Assembly: GCA_036478235.1 (NCBI GenBank)
Contig: JAZGDZ010000061.1
Location: forward strand, 1-37,620
Direction: 5' to 3'
DNA from: JACZWZ01 sp036478235
GTDB taxonomy: Bacteria > Actinomycetota > Acidimicrobiia > Spongiisociales > UBA11373
Length of the DNA: 37,620 nt
Positions 1-9,070 of this stretch are shown here, piece by piece. The translations under genes were made by a program, and so were the position numbers. The notes under the pieces were generated by a model. The model had not been told where the DNA came from. It saw only the letters and a list, made by a program, of their open reading frames with translations, and ran no database searches. Numbering within the stretch: the stretch's first letter is position 1; the number at the start of each line of letters is the position of its first letter.

Positions 1-170
1 ATCAGGCGCAACCTGGGTACCAGGCCTGCCTCCGCAAGCACCTCCAGTGCCTCGGCGCGGTCTTCATCTATCTCTATCGGACCGATCAGGTCATGGAGCA
101 GGTGGCCGACCACGCAATCGCGACAGACCAGCGTCTGCTGCATCGAGCACTCGCTGCAGTCGATCAACAT
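1..170 (-). CDS. Small Cys-rich protein, C-terminus outside window
   Basis: The minus-strand frame starts at an ATG at 168-170 and runs off the left edge, giving 56 residues that begin MLIDCSECSMQQTLVCRDC. A good ribosome binding site (AGGAAG) lies 4 bases upstream. Two CxxC pairs (C5/C8 and C16/C19) suggest a small metal-binding knuckle; the rest is acidic and helical (IEIDEDRAEALEVLAEAGL). I recognise the type as a short conserved actinobacterial protein of unknown function, but cannot assign a role. Upstream, 171-259 holds only its leader and probable promoter. Confidence 0.6.
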   Translation of the reverse strand, partial: MLIDCSECSMQQTLVCRDCVVGHLLHDLIGPIEIDEDRAEALEVLAEAGLVPRLRL

Positions 171-259
171 CTCGCTTCCTCTTCTCGTGCCGGTGATCAC
201 CAAGGTACGACCGGGGTATGACAGAAAAGGGGCGATTGGGCGCGTCCGCCTTTCAAGCG

Positions 260-1492
260 CTACCTCTGTCGTGACCACTCGGCGAGGGCGTCGGACCACA
301 GCGCAACGGCGCCCGCCGCCTCGGCCCTGTCACGGAGCTCCCGGTCGTTGCTCACCACAACGGTCGGCCCGTCTGCTCCCACGAGGGCGACGATCTCATC
401 GTCGGCCGTCCGTTCCGGAGGTGTGAACCGAACGGTCACTAGCCGGGATCCACGGCCCAAGTGGTCTGGCGACTCGTGATCTGAGTCGAAGACCAGCACG
501 ACCTTCACCTCCGGGGCTGCGATGGCGAGACGCCCCGAAACCTCCTCGGCCAGGGTCCGCGCCGTCGCCGCCTCCTTGGAACCGAGCGCGAATCCCAAGT
601 TGTACCCGTCGATGAGCACGGTGCGGCGGCCGGCGGAGGCGAGCCACTCGATCGCCGCTGACCGATCCGGTCGAATGGTGCGATCGAAGGCTGCCACCGA
701 CACCGCCTCGAGTTCATCGGGTACGTCGATCGTGCCGGGCGAGATCATGGCCCCTGCCCTCGCGGCCAAGGCGTCGAGCCGATCGGCCAGTTCGATCGGG
801 CCGGTGGCGGGACCGGGGTCCGTCGCCGCGGCCCGAAGTGCAGCCTCGGCGTCGGCGCGTAGCCGCCCCTCGACGCGCATCGCCTCCCGCAGCTCGGTCA
901 GCTCACCCCGCAGGCCGGCGAGCTCCTCCCGAAACGAGTCAGCCTCCTCGGCTCTTTGTGTCCGCTCCCCTTTCAACTCCTCGGCCATGCGCTGCTCGGC
1001 GGCCCGCTCCCAACGCAGCGGAGCACGTTCGGCACTCCGCATCTCGCGCAGCTGCGCCCGGGCATCCTCCTTCTCCTTCCGAGCCCTCTTGAGCCGCTCG
1101 CGGAGGGAGGCCACCTCTGCCACCAGCGCATCGCGCTCCGACTCCAGGTTGCGATCCTCGGCCGCTCCGGAGCTGACGCCCTGCTGGTGGGCAACCGCGA
1201 GGAGCCGCACCTTCCAGCCGTCGTCCCTCACCAGGTACAGGTATGAGGCCAGGGCCGTTCCAGCAGCGGGCGGACGATCCCCCGGCCACGACTCGAGTGC
1301 CCTCTCCCGCAGGAAGCCGTTCTCGTCCAGCTCGGCGAGCAAGGATCTGGCAAACGGAGGTGGCAGCGTCCCCCCGGCGTAGGCGGCGATGCGGCGCATC
1401 GAGGCCGGGACCTGGTCGGAGTCGAGATCACGCAACGCCTTGCGCCCGGCCCTGATCGCGTCGGCCAGCAGTTCCTCCGGCTTGAAGGTCAT
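260..1492 (-). CDS. NYN (PIN-like) domain protein with coiled coil
   Basis: This is a 410-residue protein. The C-terminal 130 residues form a NYN/YacP-type PIN-like nuclease fold: VLIDGYNLGFA carries the first conserved Asp, VVLVFDSD the second acidic site, TADDEIVALV the third and VVVSNDRELRDRA the last. Such domains are known or predicted metal-dependent RNases. The middle (about residues 130-270) is charged, with Arg/Glu/Ala heptads typical of a coiled coil. The N-terminal 100 residues are helical and resemble the front part of actinobacterial NYN proteins. I chose ATG 1490-1492 (MTFKPEELL) because the open frame upstream becomes low-complexity and runs into the divergent peptidase gene. 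It is divergently arranged with that gene across 69 bases, so the two promoters must lie close together. RNA target unknown. Confidence 0.8.
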   Translation of the reverse strand: MTFKPEELLADAIRAGRKALRDLDSDQVPASMRRIAAYAGGTLPPPFARSLLAELDENGFLRERALESWPGDRPPAAGTALASYLYLVRDDGWKVRLLAVAHQQGVSSGAAEDRNLESERDALVAEVASLRERLKRARKEKEDARAQLREMRSAERAPLRWERAAEQRMAEELKGERTQRAEEADSFREELAGLRGELTELREAMRVEGRLRADAEAALRAAATDPGPATGPIELADRLDALAARAGAMISPGTIDVPDELEAVSVAAFDRTIRPDRSAAIEWLASAGRRTVLIDGYNLGFALGSKEAATARTLAEEVSGRLAIAAPEVKVVLVFDSDHESPDHLGRGSRLVTVRFTPPERTADDEIVALVGADGPTVVVSNDRELRDRAEAAGAVALWSDALAEWSRQR

Positions 1493-1561
1493 GCCGGCAA
1501 GGTACTGCCCCAGGAGTCTGCTGAGTAATGCCGTCGCTCGGCGCGCTCCTAATCTCCCCTG

Positions 1562-3052
1562 ATGCGCCGAACCGCCCTGACAGTGGCCCTGGTGCTCGTG
1601 GTGGCCGCCTGTAGTGGCGATGCAATCACCACGACCTCGGTGTTTACGGCTGTCGCCCCACCCACGACCGCGCCCGCCTCCACCACTGTGGCGCCGTCCA
1701 TAACAGATACTCCCGCCACCACGACGGCCCCGCCCCCGGGTCCTCCGGAGCCCGCCGGGGCGAGCGGCCTCGGCGATCCCTACTTCCCGGAGCTGGGCAA
1801 CGGGGGCTACGACGTGAGTCACTACGACATCGACATAAGAGTGGATCCGGAGACCGCCGAGTTGGAGGCGACCACAACGATCACCGCCGTCGCCGAGGAG
1901 ACCCTGGCAACCTTCAACCTCGACTTCGTCGGGCTCGAGATCACCTCCGTCGCGGTGGACGGGACCGAAGCCACCTACCTGCGCGATGGGGCCGAGCTGC
2001 GCATCTCACCGGACGAGGGCATCGTGAAGGGCGAGGAGTTCACGGTGAGCGTCGAGTACTCGGGACGGCCCCAACTGATCTATCTGGTCAGCGTCGGGGT
2101 CCAGTTCGGCTGGATCCAGACACCCGAAGGCATCTACGTGATAGCCGAGCCCGACGGCGCCCGCACGTGGTTCCCCTCCAACGACCACCCCTCCGACAAG
2201 GCAAGGTTCACGTTCCACGTGACCGTGCCCAAGCCGCTCACGGCCGCGGCCAACGGCGCCCTGGTCGAGACGATCGACAACGGCGACACCCGGACCTTCG
2301 TGTGGGATCTGGAGAGCCTGATGGCCACCTACCTGGCGACGATCGTCATCGGAGAGTACGAGCGCGTCGAGTCCCGGGGGCCCGACGGAGTCCTCATCCG
2401 CGACTACCTGCCCACTTCCTTCAACGGGACCGTTCCCTCGGCCTTCGAGGTGACCGCCGAGGCGATGGAGCTCCTGGCCGAGTGGTTCGGCCCGTACCCG
2501 TTCGACCGTTACGGCCACATCGTCGTGTACGAGCTGGGCGGAGCGCTCGAAAACCAGACCCTGAGCCTCATGGGAAGCCGCGCTCTGTTCGACGAGGTGG
2601 TCGTGCACGAGCTGGCCCACCAATGGTGGGGCAACTCGGTCAGCTCGCAGACCTGGCAGGACATCTGGCTCAACGAGGGCTTTGCCACCTTTTCGGAGTT
2701 CCTGTGGACGGAGCACCTCAGGGGAGAGGAGGCGATGCTCGAAGAGATCGGCGGCCTCCACGAAAGACTGCGATCAGTAGGCCATTTCGCCATCGGCGAT
2801 CCTCAGGAGTCGCAGCTGTTCGGCCCGGCCGTCTATTGGCGGGGCGGCATGACTCTGCATGCACTGAGGGTCGCCGTCGGCGACGATGTGCTCAAGAAGA
2901 TATTCCACGAGTACTTCGGTAGGTTCGTCGACGGCACCGCTTCGACCGCCGACTTCATCGGCATCGCGGAGGAGGTCTCGGGTCAGGACCTGACCGAGCT
3001 GTTCGACGCGTGGCTCTTCTCGGTCCCTCTGCCCGAACTGCCCACCGGGTGA
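1562..3052 (+). CDS. Lipoprotein M1-family zinc aminopeptidase
   Basis: A 496-residue exported metallopeptidase. It begins with a lipoprotein signal peptide (hydrophobic VALVLVVAAC, lipobox Cys17) followed by a Thr/Pro-rich linker of about 50 residues, so the enzyme probably sits tethered outside the membrane. The M1 family marks are all present: GGALEN (326-331, counterpart of GAMEN, exopeptidase site), HELAH (349-353) and the third zinc ligand Glu372 in LNEGFA. It removes N-terminal residues from peptides. Compared with 850-residue PepN-type enzymes it lacks the long C-terminal helical domain and ends soon after the catalytic domain. No clear ribosome binding site precedes the ATG, so a leaderless start is possible. 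gnd follows after 20 bases. Confidence 0.9.
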   Translation: MRRTALTVALVLVVAACSGDAITTTSVFTAVAPPTTAPASTTVAPSITDTPATTTAPPPGPPEPAGASGLGDPYFPELGNGGYDVSHYDIDIRVDPETAELEATTTITAVAEETLATFNLDFVGLEITSVAVDGTEATYLRDGAELRISPDEGIVKGEEFTVSVEYSGRPQLIYLVSVGVQFGWIQTPEGIYVIAEPDGARTWFPSNDHPSDKARFTFHVTVPKPLTAAANGALVETIDNGDTRTFVWDLESLMATYLATIVIGEYERVESRGPDGVLIRDYLPTSFNGTVPSAFEVTAEAMELLAEWFGPYPFDRYGHIVVYELGGALENQTLSLMGSRALFDEVVVHELAHQWWGNSVSSQTWQDIWLNEGFATFSEFLWTEHLRGEEAMLEEIGGLHERLRSVGHFAIGDPQESQLFGPAVYWRGGMTLHALRVAVGDDVLKKIFHEYFGRFVDGTASTADFIGIAEEVSGQDLTELFDAWLFSVPLPELPTG

Positions 3053-3072
3053 ACCACCGGTAGCCTCGTCCC

Positions 3073-4524
3073 GTGATCTCAACAGCCGACATCGGACTCG
3101 TCGGTCTCGCCGTCATGGGCCAGAACCTCGCGATGAACATGGCCGATCACGGATTCAGGGTCGTCGTCCACAACCGGACGCAGGCACGGACCGACGAGTT
3201 CCTGGAGGGACCAGCCCGGAACATGCCGATCGCAGGCGCGGACTCGATCGCAGAGCTGGCGGCCGCTCTGGGCAAGCCCCGCAAAATCGTGCTGATGGTC
3301 AAGGCCGGAGATGCGGTGGATGCGGTGATCGGGGGCCTGCTCCCCCACCTCGACCCCGGGGACGTCGTGATTGACGGGGGCAACTCCCACTTCGAGGATT
3401 CGACACGCCGCACCACCCTTCTGGAAGACGCCGGATTCCTGTTTGTCGGCGCCGGGATTTCCGGAGGCGAGGAGGGAGCCCGCACCGGACCTTCGATCAT
3501 GCCGGGCGGATCCCATGAGGCATGGCCCCTGGTGCGCGACGTGCTCCAGGGCATCGCCGCCAAAGTTGCAGACGGGACCCCTTGCTGCGACTGGGTTGGT
3601 CCCGGTGGCGCCGGGCACTACGTGAAGATGGTCCACAACGGGATCGAGTACGGAGACATCCAGCTGCTGGCCGAGGCCTACCACCTGATGCACTTTGGCC
3701 TGGGCATGAACCACGACGACATGGCGCACGTGTTCGCCGAATGGAATGCCGGTCGACTCGAGTCGTACCTCGTAGAGATCACAGCAGATGTGATGGGGTA
3801 TCGCGAGAACGGCGAACCGCTGTTGGAAAAGATCATGGACGCCGCAGGGCAAAAGGGCACCGGCCGGTGGACCGTCGAGTCGGCCCTCGGCCTGGGCACG
3901 CCCGTGACGCTCATTGCCGAGGCAGTGTTCGCCCGGGCGATCTCGGCGCTCGATGAGGAACGGGGCTCGGCCTCGGCGTCTCTCACAGGCCCCCGGGGCC
4001 GCCTTTCCGGGGAGAGTGCTGAGATCCTCTCCGACCTCGAGGCTGCGCTGTACGCCTCCAAGATCGTCGCGTATGCGCAGGGCTTCATGCTGATGCGGGC
4101 CGCCGCGGCAGAGCACGACTGGAACCTCGACTTCGGAGGGATCGCCCTCATGTGGCGGGAGGGCTGCATCATCCGCGCCGCTTTCCTGGAGCGGATTCGC
4201 GACGCCTTTACCGCTCAACCATCGCTGCCCAATCTGCTGCTCGACCCGGGGTTCGGCGAAACTGTCGAGAGCGCCCAGGGAGGCTGGCGGCGAACGGTGA
4301 CGCGGGCGGTCGAGGCGGGGATTCCGGTGCCGGCATACTCGTCGGCCCTCGCCTTCTTCGACTCCTACCGGACGGGGCGGCTTCCGGCCAACCTGATACA
4401 GGCACTACGGGACTACTTCGGAGCGCACACCTACGAACGAGTCGATCGACCCCGGGGTGAGTGGTTCCACACCGATTGGAGCGGCACCGGAGGAGACGTC
4501 TCGGCCGGGTCGTACGAGGCATGA
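3073..4524 (+). CDS. gnd: 6-phosphogluconate dehydrogenase, decarboxylating
   Basis: Oxidises and decarboxylates 6-phosphogluconate to ribulose 5-phosphate, making NAD(P)H in the oxidative pentose phosphate pathway. The 483-residue length is normal for the long dimeric form. The Rossmann motif GLVGLAVMGQN is at residues 8-18, the substrate loop GAGISGGEEGA follows NSHFEDSTRR, and the family signature GGAGHYVKMVHNGIEYGD contains the catalytic Lys near 185. The C-terminal helical domain is complete. The start is GTG. Its stop overlaps the zwf start as ATGA, so the two oxidative-pentose enzymes are translationally coupled. Confidence 0.97.
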   Translation: MISTADIGLVGLAVMGQNLAMNMADHGFRVVVHNRTQARTDEFLEGPARNMPIAGADSIAELAAALGKPRKIVLMVKAGDAVDAVIGGLLPHLDPGDVVIDGGNSHFEDSTRRTTLLEDAGFLFVGAGISGGEEGARTGPSIMPGGSHEAWPLVRDVLQGIAAKVADGTPCCDWVGPGGAGHYVKMVHNGIEYGDIQLLAEAYHLMHFGLGMNHDDMAHVFAEWNAGRLESYLVEITADVMGYRENGEPLLEKIMDAAGQKGTGRWTVESALGLGTPVTLIAEAVFARAISALDEERGSASASLTGPRGRLSGESAEILSDLEAALYASKIVAYAQGFMLMRAAAAEHDWNLDFGGIALMWREGCIIRAAFLERIRDAFTAQPSLPNLLLDPGFGETVESAQGGWRRTVTRAVEAGIPVPAYSSALAFFDSYRTGRLPANLIQALRDYFGAHTYERVDRPRGEWFHTDWSGTGGDVSAGSYEA

Positions 4525-5966
4525 CACTCGATCCGCATCTCTTCATCGTTCTCGGGGCAACCGGAGACCTCTTCCGCAGAAAGCTGCTCCCCGCCATTCG
4601 CACCCTCGTCGCCGATCAGGGGGCAGACGTGATCGTGCTCGGTGCGGCCACCACAGACCTGGACGACTCCGGATTCCGCGCCTCGGCCCGGGCGGCTCTC
4701 ACCGCGACAGGCGCGGCGGACCCCGATGCGCATCGATGGTGCGACGAGTCTCTGCACTACGAGCGCATCTCAGTAGACGACGGATTCGCCGACCTCACCG
4801 CCCGAATAGAGCAGCTCGAGTCACGGCACGCGCTGAGCGGGAACCGGGTCTTCTACCTGGCGCTTCCTCCCGTTGCTTTTCCTACGACCATCGAGCGACT
4901 GGGGGCAGCCGGTCTCGACCGATCCCCCGGGTGGACCCGCCTCGTCGTGGAAAAGCCGTTCGGACGCGACCTGGAGTCCGCCAAAGATCTCAACGCGACC
5001 TTGCACCGCAACTTCGCCGAATCCCAGGTGTACCGCATCGATCACTACCTGGGGAAGGAGACGGTGCAGAACCTCCTGATCTTCAGGTTCGCCAACCCGC
5101 TCTTCGAGGCCTCCTGGAACCGCGACCGCGTCGATCGAGTAGAGATCACGGTGGCGGAGTCACTGGATGTGGGCGAACGCGGTGCCTACTACGACCGGAC
5201 CGGGGCGGTTCGGGACATGATCCAGAACCATCTCACCCAGATCCTGGCGTTGGTCGCCATGGAGACTCCGGTCACCTTCGCCGCCGACGCAATCCGCGAC
5301 GAGAAGGTGAAGGTGCTGAGGTCGATCAGCGAAATCGGTCCGGGTCAGATAGTTCTCGGCCAGTACGGCGAGGGAGTTGCCGCTGTCTCGGACGCGCCCG
5401 CCTACCTGGCAACTCCCGATGTCGCTCCCGACTCGACCACGGCCACCTTCGCCGCGGTGCGGCTCCAGCTGGACAACTGGCGCTGGCAGGGCGTTCCCTT
5501 CTACCTGAGGACGGGAAAAGCGATGGCCGAGCGGGTGACCCAGGTTGCGGTGACGTTCCGCCGGCCACCCGTCTGCCTGTTTCACGGCGTGGCGGACGGC
5601 TGCATCTCTCACTCGGACGTGCTCTACCTGACGCTTCAACCCGAGGAGGGGTTTTCGCTCGAGATCGAGGTCAAGGAACCGGGGGCGACGAACCGGCTGC
5701 GAACGATCCCGTTGCACTTCTCCTATGCGGAGGCCTTCGGTGACATCCCCGAGGCCTACGAGACGCTCCTGGCGGACGTCGTCGAAGGCGACCAGACGCT
5801 CTTCGTGCGTTCCGACGAGGTCGAGGAGGCGTGGCGGCTGTATACGCCGGTGGTCGAGACCGACGCCAAGGTCCACCCGTACCCGGCAGGGTCGTGGGGC
5901 CCGGTCGAGGCGCGCCGGCTCCTCGGTCCCGAGGTGGCCAACTGGGCCACCGGGCCGGAGCAATAG
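4521..5966 (+). CDS. zwf: Glucose-6-phosphate 1-dehydrogenase
   Basis: First enzyme of the oxidative pentose phosphate pathway: glucose 6-phosphate to 6-phosphogluconolactone with NADP. The 481-residue product has the dinucleotide-binding GATGDLFRRK (near residue 11), VEKPFGRD, and the active-site block RIDHYLGKE (D174, H175, K179). I chose the ATG at 4521 because it overlaps the gnd TGA and removes an Arg-rich, non-homologous extension. Gene order gnd-zwf with a 4-base overlap means joint expression. No 6-phosphogluconolactonase gene is in the window, so that step must be encoded elsewhere. Confidence 0.97.
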   Translation: MTLDPHLFIVLGATGDLFRRKLLPAIRTLVADQGADVIVLGAATTDLDDSGFRASARAALTATGAADPDAHRWCDESLHYERISVDDGFADLTARIEQLESRHALSGNRVFYLALPPVAFPTTIERLGAAGLDRSPGWTRLVVEKPFGRDLESAKDLNATLHRNFAESQVYRIDHYLGKETVQNLLIFRFANPLFEASWNRDRVDRVEITVAESLDVGERGAYYDRTGAVRDMIQNHLTQILALVAMETPVTFAADAIRDEKVKVLRSISEIGPGQIVLGQYGEGVAAVSDAPAYLATPDVAPDSTTATFAAVRLQLDNWRWQGVPFYLRTGKAMAERVTQVAVTFRRPPVCLFHGVADGCISHSDVLYLTLQPEEGFSLEIEVKEPGATNRLRTIPLHFSYAEAFGDIPEAYETLLADVVEGDQTLFVRSDEVEEAWRLYTPVVETDAKVHPYPAGSWGPVEARRLLGPEVANWATGPEQ

Positions 5967-6011
5967 CGGAGCCATCCCTGCCTTCCCCACCCAGAGCGAG
6001 ATCTGGCTCCG
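5967..6011 (+). terminator. Possible hairpin after zwf
   Basis: Directly after the zwf stop, CGGAGCCA (5967-5974) can pair with TGGCTCCG (6004-6011), an 8-bp stem closing a 29-base loop, followed by GTTTCCTC. It could end the gnd-zwf transcript before the pnt operon starts 74 bases later. The loop is long and there is no clean T-run, so the call is weak. Confidence 0.3.
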
Positions 6012-6084
6012 TTTCCTCGAGACGTACGGCCTCTGAACGGGGTCAGCCGGGACGGTTCGTCAGCCAGTTAGCCTTCCGGGACCG

Positions 6085-7197
6085 ATGAGGATCAGAGTTC
6101 ATCGAGAGACGCGCCCCGACCAACACCGAGTGGCGCTAGTCCCCAGGGGTGTCACCTCCCTTTTCGAGGCCCGGCACGACGTCATCGTGCCACCGGGTGC
6201 CGGCATGTCTGCTGGGTTCAGCGATGCGCAGTACGCCGCGGCCGGTGCCACAGTCGAGGATTCGATCGGCTGCGACCTGCTCCTCGGCGTCGGCCCCTTG
6301 ACGGCCGCCGAGGCTTCCGGGGCGAGCCGGGTCGTCGGATTCCTCAACCCGCTGAGCGACCTGCCGGAGATGCAGAACTTCGCCGCAGCCGGAATCACCG
6401 CATACGCCATGGAGTTGGTGCCCCGTACCACCCAGGCCCAGGTGATGGATGCGCTCAGCAGCCAGGCCACCGCAGCCGGCTACGAGGCTGTCCTGTTCGC
6501 CGCTTCGGCCTCACCGCACTTCTTCCCGATGCTGATGACGGCAGCAGGCACGATCAGGCCGGCCAAGGTACTGATTCTCGGCGCCGGTGTGGCCGGCCTG
6601 CAGGCGATAGCCACGGCGCGGCGCCTCGGTGCGGTGGTTTCGGGCTACGACATCCGGCCGGCGGCGCGCGAGCAGGTCGAGAGCCTCGGTGCCTCGTTCG
6701 TGGGAGGCCCGGTAATGGACGAGTCCGAGATGAGCGGCGGATATGCCAGAGAGGTCGACGAAGAGACCAAGGCCGCACAGCAGGAGGCGCTGTCGGCCGC
6801 CGTCGCCGAGGCCGACGCCGTCATCACCACCGCCCAGGTGCCGGGGCGAAGAGCTCCTTTGCTGGTCACCACGGCGATGGTCGAGAGCATGCGCCTGGGC
6901 GCCGTCATCGTGGACCTGGCGGCGGCCACCGGAGGGAACTGCGAGGTGACACAGGCCGGGGCCGTTGTGGACCACGGCGGCGTGATGGTGCACGGGCCGC
7001 TGGACCTCGCCTCGCGCACCGCCCGGGACGCAAGCGAGATGTACTCGCGCAATATCACCGCGCTCGTCGTCCACCTCTTCGGCGAGGATGGGGCGGCAGA
7101 CGACCCGGAGGACGAGATCGCAACCGGGACCTGCGTCGCCCGCGACGGCAAGGTGGTCCATGGGCGGGTCCGCGCCGCTCTCGAGGGGCTGGGTTGA
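6085..7197 (+). CDS. pntAA: NAD(P) transhydrogenase alpha subunit, soluble part
   Basis: Domain I (NAD(H)-binding) of the proton-translocating transhydrogenase, which reduces NADP with NADH using the proton gradient. The 370-residue protein starts MRIRVHRET and contains the alanine dehydrogenase/PNT N-terminal region and the NAD-binding loop LILGAGVAGLQAIATARRLGA near residue 165. RPAAREQVESLGA follows, as in PntA. The membrane part is not fused but encoded by the next gene, the three-subunit arrangement known from Rhodospirillum and mycobacteria. The stop overlaps the start of pntAB as TGATG. Confidence 0.95.
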   Translation: MRIRVHRETRPDQHRVALVPRGVTSLFEARHDVIVPPGAGMSAGFSDAQYAAAGATVEDSIGCDLLLGVGPLTAAEASGASRVVGFLNPLSDLPEMQNFAAAGITAYAMELVPRTTQAQVMDALSSQATAAGYEAVLFAASASPHFFPMLMTAAGTIRPAKVLILGAGVAGLQAIATARRLGAVVSGYDIRPAAREQVESLGASFVGGPVMDESEMSGGYAREVDEETKAAQQEALSAAVAEADAVITTAQVPGRRAPLLVTTAMVESMRLGAVIVDLAAATGGNCEVTQAGAVVDHGGVMVHGPLDLASRTARDASEMYSRNITALVVHLFGEDGAADDPEDEIATGTCVARDGKVVHGRVRAALEGLG

Positions 7198-7511
7198 TGC
7201 CGGAGCTGATGCTGGATCCGGTAGTCATCGGGATCATCGTCTTCGTGCTTGCCTCCTTCGTGGGCTTCGAGGTGATCACCAAGGTGCCGCCCACCCTCCA
7301 CACCCCGCTCATGTCCGGATCGAACGCCATCTCCGGCATCACGCTGGTCGGAGCGATCCTGGCGACCGGTTCCGGCAGCGGGACCCTCGGTACCGTGCTC
7401 GCCTTCGTGGCAGTCGTCTCGGCGACGATCAACGTCGTCGGCGGGTTCCTGGTCACCGACCGGATGCTCGGCATGTTCCGCAAGCCGAAGCGCTCGGAGG
7501 ACGACTCATGA
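7197..7511 (+). CDS. pntAB: NAD(P) transhydrogenase alpha subunit, membrane part
   Basis: A 104-residue integral membrane protein, the part of domain II that follows PntAA. It reads VVIGIIVFVLASFVGFEVITKVPPTLHTPLMSGSNAISGI, the typical PntA membrane signature, with further hydrophobic segments (LVGAILATG, VLAFVAVVSATINVVGGF). It helps form the proton channel with PntB. I chose ATG 7197, which overlaps the pntAA stop, rather than the TTG one codon upstream. It overlaps pntB by ATGA. Confidence 0.95.
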   Translation: MPELMLDPVVIGIIVFVLASFVGFEVITKVPPTLHTPLMSGSNAISGITLVGAILATGSGSGTLGTVLAFVAVVSATINVVGGFLVTDRMLGMFRKPKRSEDDS

Positions 7512-8872
7512 GCCTCGAGGCGACAACGCTCCTCTATCTCGTGGCGGCCGCCGCCTTCATCATCGGGCTCAGACGCCTCGGATCTCCTCGCACCGCCCGA
7601 TCCGGCAACACGATCGCCGCCGCCGGGATGCTCATGGCCGTCCTGGTGACCCTCATCGATGCCGATGTGTCGTGGGGCGTCCTCGGCGCCGGATTGGCCG
7701 TCGGAGCGGTCCTCGGCGGAGCCGCCGCCATCCGGGTGCAAATGACGGCGATGCCCCAGCTCGTCGCGGCCTTCAACGGGTTCGGCGGAGTGGCGTCGGC
7801 CCTGGTCGCCGGGGCCGTATTCGTGCGAGCAGAAACGCCTTCACTTCCGACCGAGACGATCCTGACGATGATCCTCTCGGTCGCCATCGGGGCCATCACC
7901 TTCACCGGGAGCATGATCGCCTTCGCCAAGCTCCAGGGACTGATCGGCGGCTCCCCGTTGACCTATCCCGCCCAGAAGCTCCTCAACGGCCTGCTGGGGA
8001 TCGGCCTGGTGGCCGCCGCGGTGTGGGCGCAGGTGGGCAGGGATTCGCTCCCCTTCTGGCTGGTGGGCGCGGTGGCACTCGTGCTCGGCGTCCTGGCCGT
8101 CGTTCCGATCGGCGGCGCCGACATGCCGGTCGTCATCGCCCTGCTCAACTCTCTTTCGGGGCTGGCGGCAGCCGCCACCGGGTTCGTCATCAGCAACTCC
8201 GCGCTGATCATCGGAGGGGCGCTCGTCGGTGCCTCGGGCCTCATCCTCACCAAGCTCATGACCGAGGCGATGAACCGGACCCTCGCCAACGTGCTGTTCG
8301 GGGCGTTCGGCGGCACCGCCGCCGGAGGACCCACCGGCGGGGACGTCACGACGACCACCCCCGACGATCTCGCCATCGCCCTGGCCTACGCCTCCCAGGT
8401 GGTCGTCGTGCCGGGATACGGCCTGGCCGTCGCCCAGGCCCAACACGCCCTACGCGAGGTGGCCACGGCCCTCGAAGCACGCGGGGTCCCCGTGTCCTAC
8501 GGCATCCATCCCGTGGCCGGCAGGATGCCCGGTCACATGAACGTGCTGCTGGCCGAGGCCGATGTGCCGTACGACCGGCTGCTCGACCTCGACCAGACCA
8601 ACAACCTCCTCGCCCGGACCGACGTGGCGCTGGTGCTGGGCGCCAACGACGTAGTCAATCCCTCCGCCCGTGACGATCCCTCGAGTCCGATCTACGGCAT
8701 GCCGATCATCGAAGTCGACAAGGCCACGATGGTCGTCGTGGTGAAGCGGAGCCTGAGCCCGGGCTTCGCCGGCATCGACAACCCACTCTTCTACCACGAC
8801 GGCACCCGGATGCTGTTCGCCGATGCCAAGCAGGCACTGACGGACCTCGGGAGCGCCCTCGAGGATGTTTAG
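7508..8872 (+). CDS. pntB: NAD(P) transhydrogenase beta subunit
   Basis: A 454-residue protein made of the remaining membrane helices (about residues 1-260) and the NADP-binding domain III (about 275-454). Visible domain III marks are the VVVPGYGLAVAQAQHALREV loop, YGIHPVAGRMPGHMNVLLAEA, and VLGANDVVNPSARDDPSSPIYGMPI. With PntAA and PntAB it completes the proton-pumping transhydrogenase. Next to gnd-zwf it makes this 6-kb stretch an NADPH supply module. Its stop codon lies inside the left end of a 163-bp inverted-repeat element. Confidence 0.96.
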   Translation: MSLEATTLLYLVAAAAFIIGLRRLGSPRTARSGNTIAAAGMLMAVLVTLIDADVSWGVLGAGLAVGAVLGGAAAIRVQMTAMPQLVAAFNGFGGVASALVAGAVFVRAETPSLPTETILTMILSVAIGAITFTGSMIAFAKLQGLIGGSPLTYPAQKLLNGLLGIGLVAAAVWAQVGRDSLPFWLVGAVALVLGVLAVVPIGGADMPVVIALLNSLSGLAAAATGFVISNSALIIGGALVGASGLILTKLMTEAMNRTLANVLFGAFGGTAAGGPTGGDVTTTTPDDLAIALAYASQVVVVPGYGLAVAQAQHALREVATALEARGVPVSYGIHPVAGRMPGHMNVLLAEADVPYDRLLDLDQTNNLLARTDVALVLGANDVVNPSARDDPSSPIYGMPIIEVDKATMVVVVKRSLSPGFAGIDNPLFYHDGTRMLFADAKQALTDLGSALEDV

Positions 8873-9033
8873 TGGTGTGTCGCGGAAATAATCGCCGCAT
8901 CTCTCCGGCCCTCAGCTCCCCTGACTTCGCCTTCCTCCTCGAAGCAGTCCCGACTGCGCCTCCGTCGTCAGGCTGTGCCAGATGGCGCCGATGGCTCGGA
9001 GATACGCTGTCGCTATTTCCGCGACACACCACT
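8871..9033. repeat. 163-bp palindromic MITE-like element
   Basis: A perfect 20-bp inverted repeat marks the ends: AGTGGTGTGTCGCGGAAATA at 8871-8890 and its reverse complement at 9014-9033. Inside the ends the complementarity continues imperfectly (CGCATCTCTCCGGCC against GCGTATCTCCGAGCC), so the whole unit could fold into one long stem. It has no gene. The left end supplies the last two bases of the pntB stop codon. No clear target duplication is visible. It fits a miniature inverted-repeat element or a large terminator-like palindrome between pntB and the nitroreductase gene. Confidence 0.65.
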
Positions 9034-9070
9034 CTGAGCTCGCTGAGCAACACATGTCACTCATCTCCTA

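Noticed and set aside
1493..1822. N-terminal extension of the NYN protein
   Set aside because: The extra 110 codons are Arg/Gly-rich and overlap the signal peptide region of the divergent peptidase gene. ATG at 1492 is preferred.
2006..2761. Minus-strand frame inside the M1 peptidase gene
   Set aside because: It is a high-GC shadow with His/Asp/Gly-rich composition and no motif, opposite a gene with a complete zinc site.
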